Assembly: GCA_026706345.1 (NCBI GenBank)
Contig: JAPOYX010000216.1
Coordinates: 74,954 to 138,953, forward strand
From: Gemmatimonadota bacterium
GTDB lineage: Bacteria; JAAXHH01
Direction of reading: 5' to 3'
Length of the DNA stretch: 64,000 nt
Shown here in pieces: positions 9,235 through 18,791 of this stretch. Under the pieces are notes generated by a model. That model saw nothing but the letters and a program-made list of their open reading frames with translations. It was not told the origin of the DNA and made no database searches. The stretch's first letter is position 1, and each line of letters begins with the position of its first letter. The translations under genes were made by a program, and so were the position numbers.

Positions 9235-10140
9235 ATGTCCCGGTACACCATTTCGCACCTGATGCAGATCGAGGCCGAGAGCATTCACGTGATGCGGGAA
9301 GTCGTCGCGGAATTCGAACGGCCGGTGATGCTGTATTCGGTCGGCAAGGATTCCTCGGTCATGCTGCATCTCGCGCGCAAGGCCTTCTATCCGCAGAAAC
9401 TGCCCTTTCCGCTGATGCACGTCGATACCGGGTACAAGTTCGAAGAGATGTACGACTTCAGGGCGCGCATGGCCGAAGAATACGAGGCGGAACTGATCGT
9501 CTACCGCAACGAGGCCGCCATCGCCGAAGGCGCCAATCCGTACGACCTGGGCACGCAGCGGTGCTGCGGCCTGCTGAAGACGCAGGCTCTGCTCGACGGA
9601 CTCAAATCAGGACGCTTCGACGCGGCCCTGGGCGGCGCCCGCCGCGAGGAGGAGAAGTCGCGCGCCAAGGAGCGGTTCTTTTCTTTCCGGGACCGGTCAG
9701 GCCAGTGGGATCCGAAGAACCAGCGGCCCGAACTGTGGAACCTCTACAACTGCCGCATCGGCCAGGAGGAATCCATCCGGGTGTTTCCCCTTTCCAACTG
9801 GACCGAGCTGGACATCTGGATGTACATCCACCGGGAGAACATCCCGGTCGTGCCTCTGTACTTCGCCCGGGAGCGCCGGGTCGTGATCCGGGGCGAACAA
9901 TTGATTCCCGTGGAGGGACAGGCCCGCATCCTACCCGGTGAAACCGCTCAATCCATGGTCTGCCGGTTCCGCACCCTGGGCTGTTCTCCATGCACCGGCG
10001 CCGTAAGATCCACCGCCACTTCCGTCGAAGAGATCATCGAGGAAATGATGGTGGAGCGCATATCCGAGCGTTCCACGCGCATCATCGACCACGACCAGGA
10101 AGGTTCGATGGAGCTGAAGAAGCGGGAAGGCTACTTCTAG
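9235..10140 (+). CDS. cysD: Sulfate adenylyltransferase, small subunit
   Basis: This 301-residue protein has the usual CysD length. The PP-loop [17 protein letters not shown] lies near residues 35-51, followed by [12 protein letters not shown] and the conserved [15 protein letters not shown] segment. The C-terminus has [17 protein letters not shown]. It is the catalytic subunit that adenylates sulfate with ATP, driven by GTP hydrolysis in CysN. It lies between cysC and cysN on the same strand. The 57-base gap before cysN holds a small CCGAA/TTCGG inverted repeat. Confidence 0.96.
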   Translation: MSRYTISHLMQIEAESIHVMREVVAEFERPVMLYSVGKDSSVMLHLARKAFYPQKLPFPLMHVDTGYKFEEMYDFRARMAEEYEAELIVYRNEAAIAEGANPYDLGTQRCCGLLKTQALLDGLKSGRFDAALGGARREEEKSRAKERFFSFRDRSGQWDPKNQRPELWNLYNCRIGQEESIRVFPLSNWTELDIWMYIHRENIPVVPLYFARERRVVIRGEQLIPVEGQARILPGETAQSMVCRFRTLGCSPCTGAVRSTATSVEEIIEEMMVERISERSTRIIDHDQEGSMELKKREGYF

Positions 10141-10197
10141 AGCCAATTCGGCCGCCGAAGCTACGGTTCGGCCGCTTGACCGGCAGCGCATCCTGAA

Positions 10198-12123
10198 ATG
10201 ACCGACATCCAGACGTTTTTGACGCAGAACGAAGAAAAGGAACTGTTGCGTTTCAGCACGGCGGGCAGCGTGGACGACGGGAAATCCACGCTGATCGGCC
10301 GGCTCCTGGCCGACTCGAAGAATATCTACGAGGACCACCTCGCCTCGCTCAAGCAACTGGCCCGGCAGGACGAAGCCCCCGACCTCGCCCTGTTGCTGGA
10401 CGGTCTCAAGGCCGAAAGGGAGCAGGGCATCACCATCGACGTGGCCTACCGGTATTTCTCGACCCCCAGGCGGAAGTTCATCATCGCCGACACGCCGGGC
10501 CACGAACAGTACACCCGGAACATGGCGACCGGGGCATCCGGCGCGAACCTCGCGATCGTGCTGGTCGACGCGCGCAACGGCGTGCTCACGCAGACCCGCC
10601 GCCACGCTTTCATCACTTCACTGCTCGGCATCCAGCATCTCGTCGTGGCCGTGAACAAGATGGACATGGTGGATTACAGCGAAGAGGTCTTTGCCGCCAT
10701 CCGTCGTGAATTCCTGGATTACGCCGCCAAGTTGAACGTGAGTGACATCCGACTCGTTCCGGTCAGCGCCCTGCTCGGCGACAACGTGGTGGAAAAGAGC
10801 GGGCGCATGCCGTGGTATCACGGCCAGACGGTGCTGGATATTCTCGAGGACGTCCAATTCCTGACCGATCGGAACCTGGTGGACCTGCGGTTTCCCGTGC
10901 AGTACGTCATCCGCCCCGACCAGGATGCGCGGTACTACGCGGGACCGGTGCTGTCCGGCGTGGTCCGGCCCGGTGACGAGGTGCTGATCCTGCCCGGACA
11001 GAACCGGACGCGGGTGAAGTCCGTGTCCAGCTTCGACGGCGACCTCGCCGAGGCCTATCCGCCCATGTCCGTTTCGCTGCAGCTCGAGGACGAGGTGGAC
11101 GTGAGCCGGGGAGACATGATCGTACATCCGAAGAACCTGCCCCACGTGGAGCGGCGGTTCGAGGCCATGGTGGTGTGGATGGGCGAAGCGCCCATGGATC
11201 CGTCCCGCCACTACCTGATCAAGCAGACTACGCAGACCGCCCGGGCCAGCATCGATCACGTGGACTACCGGATCGACGTGGACACGCTGCATAAAGTCAA
11301 CGTGGCGCACCTCGCGCTCAACGAGATCGGCCGGGTGGCCCTGAGCTCGAACCGCCCCCTCTTTCACGACGCGTACCAGAACAACCGGCTGACCGGCAGT
11401 TTCATCCTGGTGGACTACCTGACCAATAATACCGTGGCCGCGGGCATGATCATCGACCGGCTGCCGGAAGACCGCGTGCCGATGGACGTGGATGCCGATT
11501 CCGAACCGAGAGCTTCAACATCGGAGCGGTCCAGCTTGGTGAACCTGGACCGTCGCATCGCGCGTTACGGCCAGAAGCCGTGCACGATCTGGATCACCGG
11601 ACTGGTGGGCTCGGGGAAATCGGCCGTCACCTACGGACTGGAAAAGGCGTTGTACGAAGCGGGATACTCGGTGGTGGTGCTGGACAGCTCGGTCGTTCGA
11701 AGCGGGCTCAGCCGCGACCTGGGCTTTTCGGCGGCGGACCAGGCGGAGAACCTGCGGCGCGTGGCCGAAAGCGCGGCCGTGCTGAACGAATCAGGACTCA
11801 TCGTCATCGCCTCTTTCATCTCGCCGAGTGAGGACGGCCGCCGCCAGGTGGCCGAACGGATCGGGACCGGCCGGTACGTGGAGGTCTTCGTCGACGCGTC
11901 GCTGGAATGGTGTCGGAAGCATGATACCACGGGTTGTTACGAGAAGTCGGACCGGGGCCTGCTGCGCAACCTCGCCGGCGTGGACTACCCCTACGAAAAA
12001 CCCCGCGACCCGGCGATGACGGTCTCGTCGGAGACCGATCCGCTCGATCGGTCCGTTTCCCGCATCTTCGAGTTGATGAAAGAAAGAGGCTACCTGCTTC
12101 CCAGGCAACAGCCCGGCGCGTAA
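10198..12123 (+). CDS. cysN: Sulfate adenylyltransferase large subunit fused to a divergent APS-kinase domain
   Basis: The 641-residue protein has an EF-Tu-like GTPase ([17 protein letters not shown] near residue 20, [22 protein letters not shown]) and two beta-barrel domains, then a C-terminal APS-kinase domain from about residue 455 with Walker A GLVGSGKS. The GTPase half looks intact and would activate CysD. The kinase half is altered: the usual LDGDNVR reads LDSSVVR, and the lid motif (typically EARDPKGLYKKAR) reads [13 protein letters not shown]. The fused kinase may therefore be weak or inactive, matching the presence of a separate cysC in the same operon. Fusion architecture is that of CysNC/NodQ. 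Confidence 0.93.
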   Translation: MTDIQTFLTQNEEKELLRFSTAGSVDDGKSTLIGRLLADSKNIYEDHLASLKQLARQDEAPDLALLLDGLKAEREQGITIDVAYRYFSTPRRKFIIADTPGHEQYTRNMATGASGANLAIVLVDARNGVLTQTRRHAFITSLLGIQHLVVAVNKMDMVDYSEEVFAAIRREFLDYAAKLNVSDIRLVPVSALLGDNVVEKSGRMPWYHGQTVLDILEDVQFLTDRNLVDLRFPVQYVIRPDQDARYYAGPVLSGVVRPGDEVLILPGQNRTRVKSVSSFDGDLAEAYPPMSVSLQLEDEVDVSRGDMIVHPKNLPHVERRFEAMVVWMGEAPMDPSRHYLIKQTTQTARASIDHVDYRIDVDTLHKVNVAHLALNEIGRVALSSNRPLFHDAYQNNRLTGSFILVDYLTNNTVAAGMIIDRLPEDRVPMDVDADSEPRASTSERSSLVNLDRRIARYGQKPCTIWITGLVGSGKSAVTYGLEKALYEAGYSVVVLDSSVVRSGLSRDLGFSAADQAENLRRVAESAAVLNESGLIVIASFISPSEDGRRQVAERIGTGRYVEVFVDASLEWCRKHDTTGCYEKSDRGLLRNLAGVDYPYEKPRDPAMTVSSETDPLDRSVSRIFELMKERGYLLPRQQPGA

Positions 12124-12145
12124 ACGCCCGGCTGCCTCCACGGGT

Positions 12146-12209
12146 CGCCATGGACAGCTTCAGGCCGCCGTGCGTCTTCAGGCCGCCATGGACAGCTTCA
12201 TGCCGCCGT
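12146..12209. repeat. Imperfect 26-base direct repeat, period 38, between convergent cysN and feoB
   Basis: A 26-base unit beginning CGCCATGGACAGCTTCA occurs at 12146-12171 and 12184-12209 with one mismatch. Shorter TTCAGGCCGCC-like copies lie between and after them. The array fills much of the 122-base gap between two convergent genes. Confidence 0.75.
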
Positions 12210-12245
12210 ACCTTCAAGCCGCCGCGCGTCCGGAAACCTCAGGCG

Positions 12246-13673
12246 TCACCATCCCGTAACGCCCATGATCCAGTAGGCGGTCTGGGCGACGATGAAGAGC
12301 AGGATGAAGGCGATGGCCAGGGGCATGAGGCCGCTGACGACGGTCCATTTGACGCTTTTGGTTTCCCGGTACACCGTCCACATGGTCGTGGAACACGGGT
12401 TGTGCAGCAGGGAAAAGAGCATCAGGCAGACGGCAGTGAGGAGGGTCCATCCCTGCTGGTCCACCAGGAGATGCTGTAGCTCGGCCATCGTGTCCAGTTC
12501 GATCATCATCCCGGCGCCCGTGTAGGCCATGATGATGGTGGGGACCACGATTTCGTTGGCGGGGATGGCGATGATGTAGGCCAGCAGGATCACGCCGTCG
12601 AGACCGATGGCGCGCCCCACGGGTTCCAGCCACTGCGAGACCCATACCGTCAGGCTCTGTCCCCCGGCGTAGATGTTGCTCAGCAGCCAGATCACGCCGC
12701 CCGCCGGCACGGCCATGACTACCGCCCGCCACAATACGAAGATCGTCCGGTCTATCAGCGAGGTGTACAGCACGCGCAGGATGCTGGGACGCCGGTAGGG
12801 CGGGAGTTCCAGTGTGAAGCTGCTGGCTTCGCCGCGCAGGAAGGACCGGGACAGTATGGCCGAGACCAGCAGGGTCGTCGCGGCGCCGATCAGGACGATG
12901 AGGACCAGGGAGCCGGCCGCGGCCATGGCCGCGAAGGCCGGCGGGAACGCCGCCGCCACGAACAGGGTAGCGAGTATGATCAGCGTGGGCCACCTGCCGT
13001 TGCAGGGCATGAAGTTATTGGTGAGGATGGCGATCAGCCGCTCCCGCGGCGAGTCGATTACCCGGCAGGCTACCACGCCCGCCGCGTTGCAGCCCAGGCC
13101 CATGCTCATGGTGAGCGCCTGCTTGCCGTGGGCGCCCGCCTTCTTGAACAGCGCGTCGACGTTGAATGCCACGCGGGGGAGATACCCCAGGTCTTCCAGT
13201 ATGGTGAATATGGGGAAGAAGATCGCCATGGGAGGCAGCATGACGGAGACCACCCAGGCCAGTCCCCGGTAGACGCCGTGCCAGATGAACCCGGTGACCC
13301 ACCAGGGCATGCCCAGGGAATCGAACAGCTCGACGCCCCGCGCGCCCAGCCAGAAAAGTCCTTCGGCCAGCATGGCGGAGGGCACGTTCGCCCCCGAAAT
13401 CGTGACCCAGAAGACGACGCCCAGGAGCAGGGCCATGAAGGGCAGGCCCCAGACCTTTGAGGTTACGATGCGATCCAGCTTCTGTTCCCACGGATAGGAA
13501 GTCTTCTCGCCGGTGCGGACGACCTTCCGGGTGATGGCCTCGGCGTCCTGGTAGATGGCTTCGACGATCTCGTCCCGGTACGACCCTTCCAGTCCCCGCT
13601 GCATTTGTTCGACCCGGCCGAGAATGTCCTCCCCGGTACGGGATCTCGTCGCAGTGTCGCTCATATCCCTCAT
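12246..13673 (-). CDS. feoB: FeoB ferrous-iron transporter, permease half (split gene)
   Basis: About 475 residues covering only the membrane part of FeoB: a soluble N-terminal stretch, then multiple membrane helices containing two Gate (nucleoside-recognition-like) segments, with [22 protein letters not shown] and [17 protein letters not shown] as typical Cys-containing FeoB motifs. I start it at the ATG at 13673, which overlaps the stop of the G-protein half by four bases; a second ATG at 13664 is also possible. The open frame extends further upstream but that part is not FeoB-like. Together the halves total about 760 residues, the size of a normal FeoB, so this is a clean split. It would carry Fe(II) across the inner membrane. 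Confidence 0.9.
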   Translation of the reverse strand: MRDMSDTATRSRTGEDILGRVEQMQRGLEGSYRDEIVEAIYQDAEAITRKVVRTGEKTSYPWEQKLDRIVTSKVWGLPFMALLLGVVFWVTISGANVPSAMLAEGLFWLGARGVELFDSLGMPWWVTGFIWHGVYRGLAWVVSVMLPPMAIFFPIFTILEDLGYLPRVAFNVDALFKKAGAHGKQALTMSMGLGCNAAGVVACRVIDSPRERLIAILTNNFMPCNGRWPTLIILATLFVAAAFPPAFAAMAAAGSLVLIVLIGAATTLLVSAILSRSFLRGEASSFTLELPPYRRPSILRVLYTSLIDRTIFVLWRAVVMAVPAGGVIWLLSNIYAGGQSLTVWVSQWLEPVGRAIGLDGVILLAYIIAIPANEIVVPTIIMAYTGAGMMIELDTMAELQHLLVDQQGWTLLTAVCLMLFSLLHNPCSTTMWTVYRETKSVKWTVVSGLMPLAIAFILLFIVAQTAYWIMGVTGW

Positions 13674-14524
13674 TCCCGTGTCTTTAGTTCCGCCTGGGCG
13701 CCCATCCGGCTGAATTCGCCCAGTTCCAGGGCCTGGCGCACCCGGTAGTCGCCGTCGAGGAGCCTGAAGGCGATCCAGCGGGGGTTCGGCAGGTCCGGGT
13801 ACGATTCGCGCAGCATGCCCGTGATTGTATCCACGGTCCGGTCGAGATCTCCGTTGCCTGTTATGCGCCGCGGCGCGTTCCGGATCGTCCCCTGGATCAC
13901 GTCGGCAACCGTGCGCATCAGGAGACCGAGTCCTTCCCCCTTCCTTGCCGATACCGGGACGACCGGTACGCCCAGTTCGCGCGACAGTGCGCGGTGATCC
14001 ACCGAGATGCCCCTGCGTACGGCCTCGTCCATCAGGTTCAGGCAGACCACCGCCTTGTCCGTAATCTCCAGCACCTGGAGCACCAGGTTGAGATTGCGCT
14101 CCAGCATGGTGGCGTCGACGACGATCAACGCGCAGTCCGGGCGTCCGAAGAGGATGAAATCCCGGGCGATCTCTTCGTCTATGGAGGCGGAAAGAAGGGA
14201 ATACGTGCCGGGCAGATCGATCATCTTGTACCTTCTGCCGTTGAACTCGAAGCCGCCCTCGGCGCGATTGACCGTCTTCCCCGGCCAGTTCCCCGTATGC
14301 TGCTTCAAACCGGTCAACGCATTGAAGACCGTGCTCTTTCCCACGTTCGGGTTGCCCGCCAGGGCGATGACATAGTCCCACCGGTCCAGCGAAATCCCCA
14401 TCTGAACCAGGTTTTCCTGCAGTGCACAGGATGCGCAGTCGTGTCCGGGCGGTGCGGCCGGTGCGGCCGGCTCCGGCGTTCCGGCCCGTTCCGGCGGTCC
14501 AGGTAGCGCGGATTCCGTACTCAT
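13670..14524 (-). CDS. feoB: FeoB GTPase half (split gene)
   Basis: The 284-residue protein has the FeoB G-domain: [16 protein letters not shown] (G1), the [10 protein letters not shown] switch region, DLPGTYSL (G3), NLMDEA (G4) and [10 protein letters not shown] (G5), then the helical GDI-like domain. No membrane segment follows, and the permease is encoded by the next gene through an ATGA overlap. A Pro/Ala-rich N-terminus of about 25 residues carries a DCASC (CxxC) motif ahead of the G-domain, which could bind metal. Start is the ATG at 14524, overlapping the stop of the upstream DtxR-FeoA gene. It would gate Fe(II) transport by GTP hydrolysis. Confidence 0.92.
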   Translation of the reverse strand: MSTESALPGPPERAGTPEPAAPAAPPGHDCASCALQENLVQMGISLDRWDYVIALAGNPNVGKSTVFNALTGLKQHTGNWPGKTVNRAEGGFEFNGRRYKMIDLPGTYSLLSASIDEEIARDFILFGRPDCALIVVDATMLERNLNLVLQVLEITDKAVVCLNLMDEAVRRGISVDHRALSRELGVPVVPVSARKGEGLGLLMRTVADVIQGTIRNAPRRITGNGDLDRTVDTITGMLRESYPDLPNPRWIAFRLLDGDYRVRQALELGEFSRMGAQAELKTRE

Positions 14525-15591
14525 ACTGCGATCTCCCCTTCGTTCTGTTTGTGCTGTTCGGGCCCTTCAGGCCGTTCGGATCCCTCGGGCTGTGCGGGCC
14601 GTGCGGACCGTTCGATCCTGATCAGATCGGACTGTTCGCGGCGGAGAGCGATCAGGGTGTTCCGGACCCGGTAGGCCGTGGGATCGCTGAAGGCGCTCTG
14701 CATGACCCGCTCGATGCGCGCTCCGGGCGTCAGGCCCAGGTCGAGGAACCTCCGCCGGGTCAAGCCTTGGCAGGCCGGTGACAGGCCAACGACGCGGCCC
14801 TGCTCCCCGTGTTTCAGCGTCGTGAGCGGGATGCCCGGCGGTTCGATGCGCTCAGCGGGGGCCTCCCGCACGGAAATGTTCGCCGCGACCACCGGGGCCA
14901 GTACGTGTTCGGCGTCCGGCGTGCCGATGACGATCCGTACGGGCGACATGTCCACGATCGTGATGATCATGCCGGGATGGAGATCCTCGGCGATGATCTG
15001 GGCATACACTTCCGGCGGCTCGTCCTCGATATGCACGATCTGCGCCGGTTTGGCGGCCGGCCAGTCGACGAGTTTCTGGCTTTCGATCTCCTTCATGTCG
15101 CCGGCGGCGTTCGGTATCGGATCCCCCTGGGGATCGAATGTGGGATGTCCCATATCGGCATCCATCTTGTCGACCTGCGCCTCGGTTACCGTGTGTTCCA
15201 GCTGGTGGGCATGGGCGTGGATCTTTTCCCGGGGTACGGAAGTTTCGTCGGCGAGATATCGCTCGAACAGCCGATGAGCCCGGATGATCTGGAGCGCCCA
15301 GCGGTGGCCCGCCGCCGTGAGCCCCATGCCCTGCCCCGTCATGACCACCAGGTCCAGCTGCGCCATGCGGTTGACCAGGATCAACGTGTGCTTCGTCGAT
15401 GTGCCCAGCGTGTTTGAAAGGGACTCCACGGACGCCTGCCTGCCGTCGTGCTGAAACTGGTGCAGATGGGCGAGGGCATCGTCGATAGCCTGCCTCGAAT
15501 GCAGCCACCGCCTGCGCCGGAAGCGCCAGTACAGTCCGTATTGCGGCAGGAAAAGCGCGCCGACGGCAATGAGTATGATGATTCCGGTCAT
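14521..15591 (-). CDS. Membrane-anchored DtxR-family regulator fused to a FeoA domain
   Basis: About 356 residues. The start is the ATG at 15591, overlapping the upstream gene's stop (ATGA). A single hydrophobic helix opens the protein ([20 protein letters not shown]) and is followed by a basic RFRRRR stop-transfer stretch. Next come a winged-helix DNA-binding region ([29 protein letters not shown]), the DtxR dimerisation/metal region ([20 protein letters not shown]) and [13 protein letters not shown], then an SH3-like/FeoA domain ([20 protein letters not shown]). FeoA domains interact with FeoB, encoded just downstream. The domain series suggests an iron-sensing adaptor or membrane-tethered repressor; this is inference. 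Confidence 0.8.
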   Translation of the reverse strand: MTGIIILIAVGALFLPQYGLYWRFRRRRWLHSRQAIDDALAHLHQFQHDGRQASVESLSNTLGTSTKHTLILVNRMAQLDLVVMTGQGMGLTAAGHRWALQIIRAHRLFERYLADETSVPREKIHAHAHQLEHTVTEAQVDKMDADMGHPTFDPQGDPIPNAAGDMKEIESQKLVDWPAAKPAQIVHIEDEPPEVYAQIIAEDLHPGMIITIVDMSPVRIVIGTPDAEHVLAPVVAANISVREAPAERIEPPGIPLTTLKHGEQGRVVGLSPACQGLTRRRFLDLGLTPGARIERVMQSAFSDPTAYRVRNTLIALRREQSDLIRIERSARPAQPEGSERPEGPEQHKQNEGEIAV

Positions 15592-16277
15592 GATACTGCC
15601 CGCCGGTCGTTTTCCTCTTGCCCGGCCACACATTCAACCAGGACACTGCCGGCGACCTGGTGCCCCACGTGGTGTTCCTCGCCGCCCACGCGCAGAAGCA
15701 CGGGCCCGTCGAAGGGCTCTTTGTTCAATACGTCCACGAGGTTGCCCGGCCGGAGACCGAGTCTCCCCAGGTAACGGAGCAAGGCCGGGTCCGTGTCTGT
15801 CACACGGCGAATGACCACGGTGCGGCCCGGTTCCATGTCGGACAGCCGGTCGTGGTCCGTGCTGGCTATGGAACCGTCCTTTGCCGGTATGGGCGATCCG
15901 TGGGGGTCCGTCGTCGGGTGTCCCAGCATGGCGTCGATTTTGTCCTCGAACTCTTCGGAGATCACGTGCTCCAGCCGTTCCGCCTCCGCGTCCACCTGGT
16001 CCCACGTAAACCCGAGCGCTTCCGCCATGTACACCTCCAGCAACCGGTGGTGACGGATGATTTCGAGGGCGATCTTCCTGCCCGCGTCGGTCAGCCTGAT
16101 CGCCTGGTAGGGCCGGTGTTCGACCAGGCCGGTCTCCGACAGTCTCTTCATCATGTTGGTGACGGAGGCGGCCGAGACGCCCATCCGGTCCGCGATGGCA
16201 TTGGTCGACGCGGCTTCCGCGTTTTCCTGCAGCTTGTAGATGGCCTTCAGGTAATCTTCGGTGGCTGGCGTGGGCAT
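15588..16277 (-). CDS. DtxR/MntR-family metal-dependent transcriptional repressor
   Basis: About 229 residues from the ATG at 16277, chosen because GGAAG precedes it and the family N-terminus (TPATEDYLKAIYKLQE) starts there; an upstream in-frame extension lacks family features. It has the winged helix (TNAIADRMGVSAASVTNMMK), dimerisation helices with metal-ligand candidates (RHHRLLEVYM, DAEAERLEHVISEEFEDKID), the GHPTTDPHGSPIP linker and a C-terminal SH3/FeoA-like domain (LGRLGLRPGNLVDVLN). It heads the four-gene feo operon and sits behind a promoter with a palindromic candidate operator, so it probably represses its own operon when Fe(II) or Mn(II) is plentiful. Confidence 0.9.
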   Translation of the reverse strand: MPTPATEDYLKAIYKLQENAEAASTNAIADRMGVSAASVTNMMKRLSETGLVEHRPYQAIRLTDAGRKIALEIIRHHRLLEVYMAEALGFTWDQVDAEAERLEHVISEEFEDKIDAMLGHPTTDPHGSPIPAKDGSIASTDHDRLSDMEPGRTVVIRRVTDTDPALLRYLGRLGLRPGNLVDVLNKEPFDGPVLLRVGGEEHHVGHQVAGSVLVECVAGQEENDRRAVS

Positions 16278-16338
16278 GGAAGACTTCCGTAAACTGATTT
16301 CGGCGGCCGCATGCCGCGCGATACGAGCCGGCACGATT

Positions 16339-16354
16339 TTTAGACAAGACTAAA
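16339..16354 (-). promoter_or_regulatory. Candidate metal-repressor operator (TTTAG-N6-CTAAA)
   Basis: An inverted repeat with five-base arms TTTAG/CTAAA and a six-base centre overlaps the last two bases of the -10 element and covers the expected transcription start of the feo operon. Bound DtxR-type protein there would block RNA polymerase. The sequence is not a textbook DtxR or MntR box. Confidence 0.5.
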
Positions 16355-16381
16355 TATATAGTTATATGGTATACATGTCAA
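16353..16381 (-). promoter_or_regulatory. Promoter of the DtxR-FeoA-FeoB operon
   Basis: On the minus strand a perfect TTGACA (16381-16376) is followed after exactly 17 bases by TATATT (16358-16353). The region is AT-rich against a GC-rich background. The start of transcription would fall near 16346, about 70 bases before the first start codon. Confidence 0.8.
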
Positions 16382-16549
16382 TAATTAGATGTAGAAAAGC
16401 CCGAACCGGTCCGAACGGAGACGGGCAAATCCATCCGTGGTGCGCGCCGCGGGCTGAACAATACGCTTGTTTCCTGCAGAATCCTGCCCTTATATTCGAA
16501 TGCCGAAGCGCTGTCAGCCAGTATGGAATGAAATGACCCTGGAGCCGTG

Positions 16550-16936
16550 ATGACCGACCATACCGTGCTCGTGGTGGTGGACGACCTGTTTTTCTCGTCG
16601 AAAATCGGGGAGACCGTCCGGCAGTTGGGCGGCAACCCGCTCTTCGCGGCAGAAGCGAGCGAGATCCCGGATGATCCCGAGGGTGGCCCGCCGGCCGCGA
16701 TCATCGTGGATCTCGATCTTTCGCGTACGGATGCCGTGGGTTTGATTTCTCATCTGAGGGACGGCGAAGCGACAAGGGATACCCCGATGATGGCTTACGG
16801 CCGGCATACGCGGCCCGAAGCCTTCGCGCGCGCCCGGGCGGCGGGTTGCGAACGGGCCGTGCCCCGGTCGGAGTTCGTAAAGAGATTGCCGGAATTCATC
16901 GAAGCCTGTCGGCGAAATGCCCGCGCCGCGCGCTGA
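16550..16936 (+). CDS. Response-regulator receiver-like protein
   Basis: A stand-alone protein of about 128 residues shaped like a CheY receiver. The first strand ends in VVVDD, and IIVDLDLSRTDAVG supplies an aspartate at the phosphorylation position. The usual lysine near the fifth strand is missing (GCERAVPRSEF), so it may be a pseudo-receiver. I prefer the ATG at 16550, five bases after GGAG, over the GTG at 16547. No kinase gene adjoins it; polX follows. Function unknown. Confidence 0.7.
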   Translation: MTDHTVLVVVDDLFFSSKIGETVRQLGGNPLFAAEASEIPDDPEGGPPAAIIVDLDLSRTDAVGLISHLRDGEATRDTPMMAYGRHTRPEAFARARAAGCERAVPRSEFVKRLPEFIEACRRNARAAR

Positions 16937-17026
16937 TAGCGTTAAACCGCGCCAGGATGTTGAACGTGCGCCCGGGCCGTTGAGAACGCGCCAGGACGTC
17001 TAGACACGCCAGGACGGAAACCAGGC

Positions 17027-18748
17027 ATGACCAACAAGCAGATTGGCAAGATCCTCAGCCAGATCGGGTCGCTCCTGATCCTGCAGGGCGAGAACACCTT
17101 CAAGACCCGCGCCTACGCGAATGCCGCGCGCCGGGTGGAAACGCTGTCCGAACCCGTGGAAGACGTGGTGAAGGAAGACCGGCTGGACAAGGTCCCCGGC
17201 CTGGGCGCGTCCATGGTGCGTCACATAACCGAACTCGTCCGGGACGGGCAGTCGAGTTATCATCAGACCCTCGTTCAGACCGTGCCGGCCGGCTTACAGG
17301 AAATGCTCACCATATCGGGACTCGGCGCCAGGAAAGTCCGGACGATTCACGACCATCTGGGTATCGACACCGTGGGGGAGCTGGAATACGCCTGCCGTGA
17401 AAACCGGCTCGTCAAGCTGGACGGATTCGGCGCCAAGACCCAGGAGCGCGTGCTGAAGGGCATAGACCTGATCAAGCGGTCCCGTGGGCTCCACCTCCTG
17501 GACCGCGCACTGGACGAGGCGAAATCCCTGGTGGACGACCTGCTGCGCCACCCGGACGTATGGCGCGTGGAGATCGCGGGAGACGTCCGGCGCAGGATGG
17601 AAGTGATCCGCGAAATAGACCTCGTCGTGGGCCATCCCGACCGGGACAGGCTCCACCCCATCCTGCATCGTTTCGGGCAGGTTCACGAGGAGGACGGCCG
17701 GGACGTGACCGTCACCGGACCTGCCGGACTGCCCATTCGCGTCCATTGCGTTCCGGATGAGACCTTTGCCGTTACGCTGTATCACTGGACGGGCAGCGAC
17801 GGCCACCGTACCCGCATCGCCCGGCACGCCGACGACCGGGGGATCACCATCACCGACCGGCACGTCATACGCGACCACGCCGTGATCCCCTGTCCCGACG
17901 AACCCGTTCTCTACGACATACTCGGCCTCCAGTTCGTTCCGCCGGAACTGCGGGAAGGCGGCGAGGAGGTTGCCCGGGCCGCGGGAAACCGCCTGCCGGA
18001 ACTGCCGGCCAGGTCGGATATCCATGGCGTGATCCACAACCATACGTCCTACAGCGACGGGATGCACAGTCTCCATGAAATGGCCGAGGGTGCCCGATCG
18101 AGGGGATTCGGCTACATCGCGGTCTGCGATCACAGCCGGACCGCGGCATACGCCCATGGACTGAGCATCGAACGGGTAATGGAACAGCAGCGGGAAATCG
18201 ATGCCCTGAACGCCAGGTACGACGATTTCCGCGTCCTCAAGGGCATCGAGTCCGACATCCTTCCCGACGGAAGCCTGGACTACCCTGACGAAGTCCTGGC
18301 CACTTTCGACCTGGTCGTGGCATCCGTACACTCCATGTTCAACATGTCCGAGGCGGACATGACCGAACGCATGGTCAGGGCGATCAGGAATCCGCATACC
18401 ACCATTCTGGGCCATCCCACGGGGCGCCTGCTGCTGGCCCGGGACGGTTATCCCGTGGACGTGGCCCGCCTCATCGATGAAGCGGTGGCCCACGACGTCG
18501 CCATCGAGGTCAACGCGAATCCCCACCGTCTCGACCTGGACTGGCGGCATCTCGATTACGGCATGGCCCGGGGCGCCCGGTTCAGCATCGGCCCCGACGC
18601 CCATCACGTGGACGAACTGGACTACGTGGACTACGGGCTTGCCATGGTCCGCAAGGGCGGGGTGACGGCGGACCGTCTCCTGAACCACCTGGAAGCGGAC
18701 GAACTCATCGGGCTGAAGGCGGGAAGACACCGCACGGCGGCGAGTTGA
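17027..18748 (+). CDS. polX: PolX: Pol-beta-like nucleotidyltransferase domain plus PHP exonuclease
   Basis: The 573-residue protein has the full bacterial PolX architecture: a helix-hairpin-helix 8-kDa-like domain (VPGLGASMVRHITEL), further HhH motifs, the palm, and a C-terminal PHP domain from about residue 330 (HGVIHNHTSYSDGMHSL, GIESDILPDGS, GHPTGRLL, SIGPDAHHVDEL). The PHP metal ligands look intact. The palm is altered: the usual GS..RR..E..GDID signature reads GDVRRRMEVIREID, and the third-aspartate strand (often QVDLRVV) reads PIRVHCVP. It may therefore act mainly as a 3'-5' exonuclease or end-processing enzyme in base-excision repair. nth follows 43 bases downstream. Confidence 0.93.
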   Translation: MTNKQIGKILSQIGSLLILQGENTFKTRAYANAARRVETLSEPVEDVVKEDRLDKVPGLGASMVRHITELVRDGQSSYHQTLVQTVPAGLQEMLTISGLGARKVRTIHDHLGIDTVGELEYACRENRLVKLDGFGAKTQERVLKGIDLIKRSRGLHLLDRALDEAKSLVDDLLRHPDVWRVEIAGDVRRRMEVIREIDLVVGHPDRDRLHPILHRFGQVHEEDGRDVTVTGPAGLPIRVHCVPDETFAVTLYHWTGSDGHRTRIARHADDRGITITDRHVIRDHAVIPCPDEPVLYDILGLQFVPPELREGGEEVARAAGNRLPELPARSDIHGVIHNHTSYSDGMHSLHEMAEGARSRGFGYIAVCDHSRTAAYAHGLSIERVMEQQREIDALNARYDDFRVLKGIESDILPDGSLDYPDEVLATFDLVVASVHSMFNMSEADMTERMVRAIRNPHTTILGHPTGRLLLARDGYPVDVARLIDEAVAHDVAIEVNANPHRLDLDWRHLDYGMARGARFSIGPDAHHVDELDYVDYGLAMVRKGGVTADRLLNHLEADELIGLKAGRHRTAAS

Positions 18749-18791
18749 ACGATCCGCGTCCGATACCGTGGCGGCTGGGAGAACCCTAAGC

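Noticed and set aside
10141..10197. Terminator between cysD and cysN
   Set aside because: The CCGAA/TTCGG hairpin is short, has no T-run and would split an obvious operon.
12246..14381. A single longer frame joining the FeoB permease to upstream sequence
   Set aside because: The N-terminal 236 codons are the wrong frame of the GTPase gene; the ATGA overlap gives the real start.
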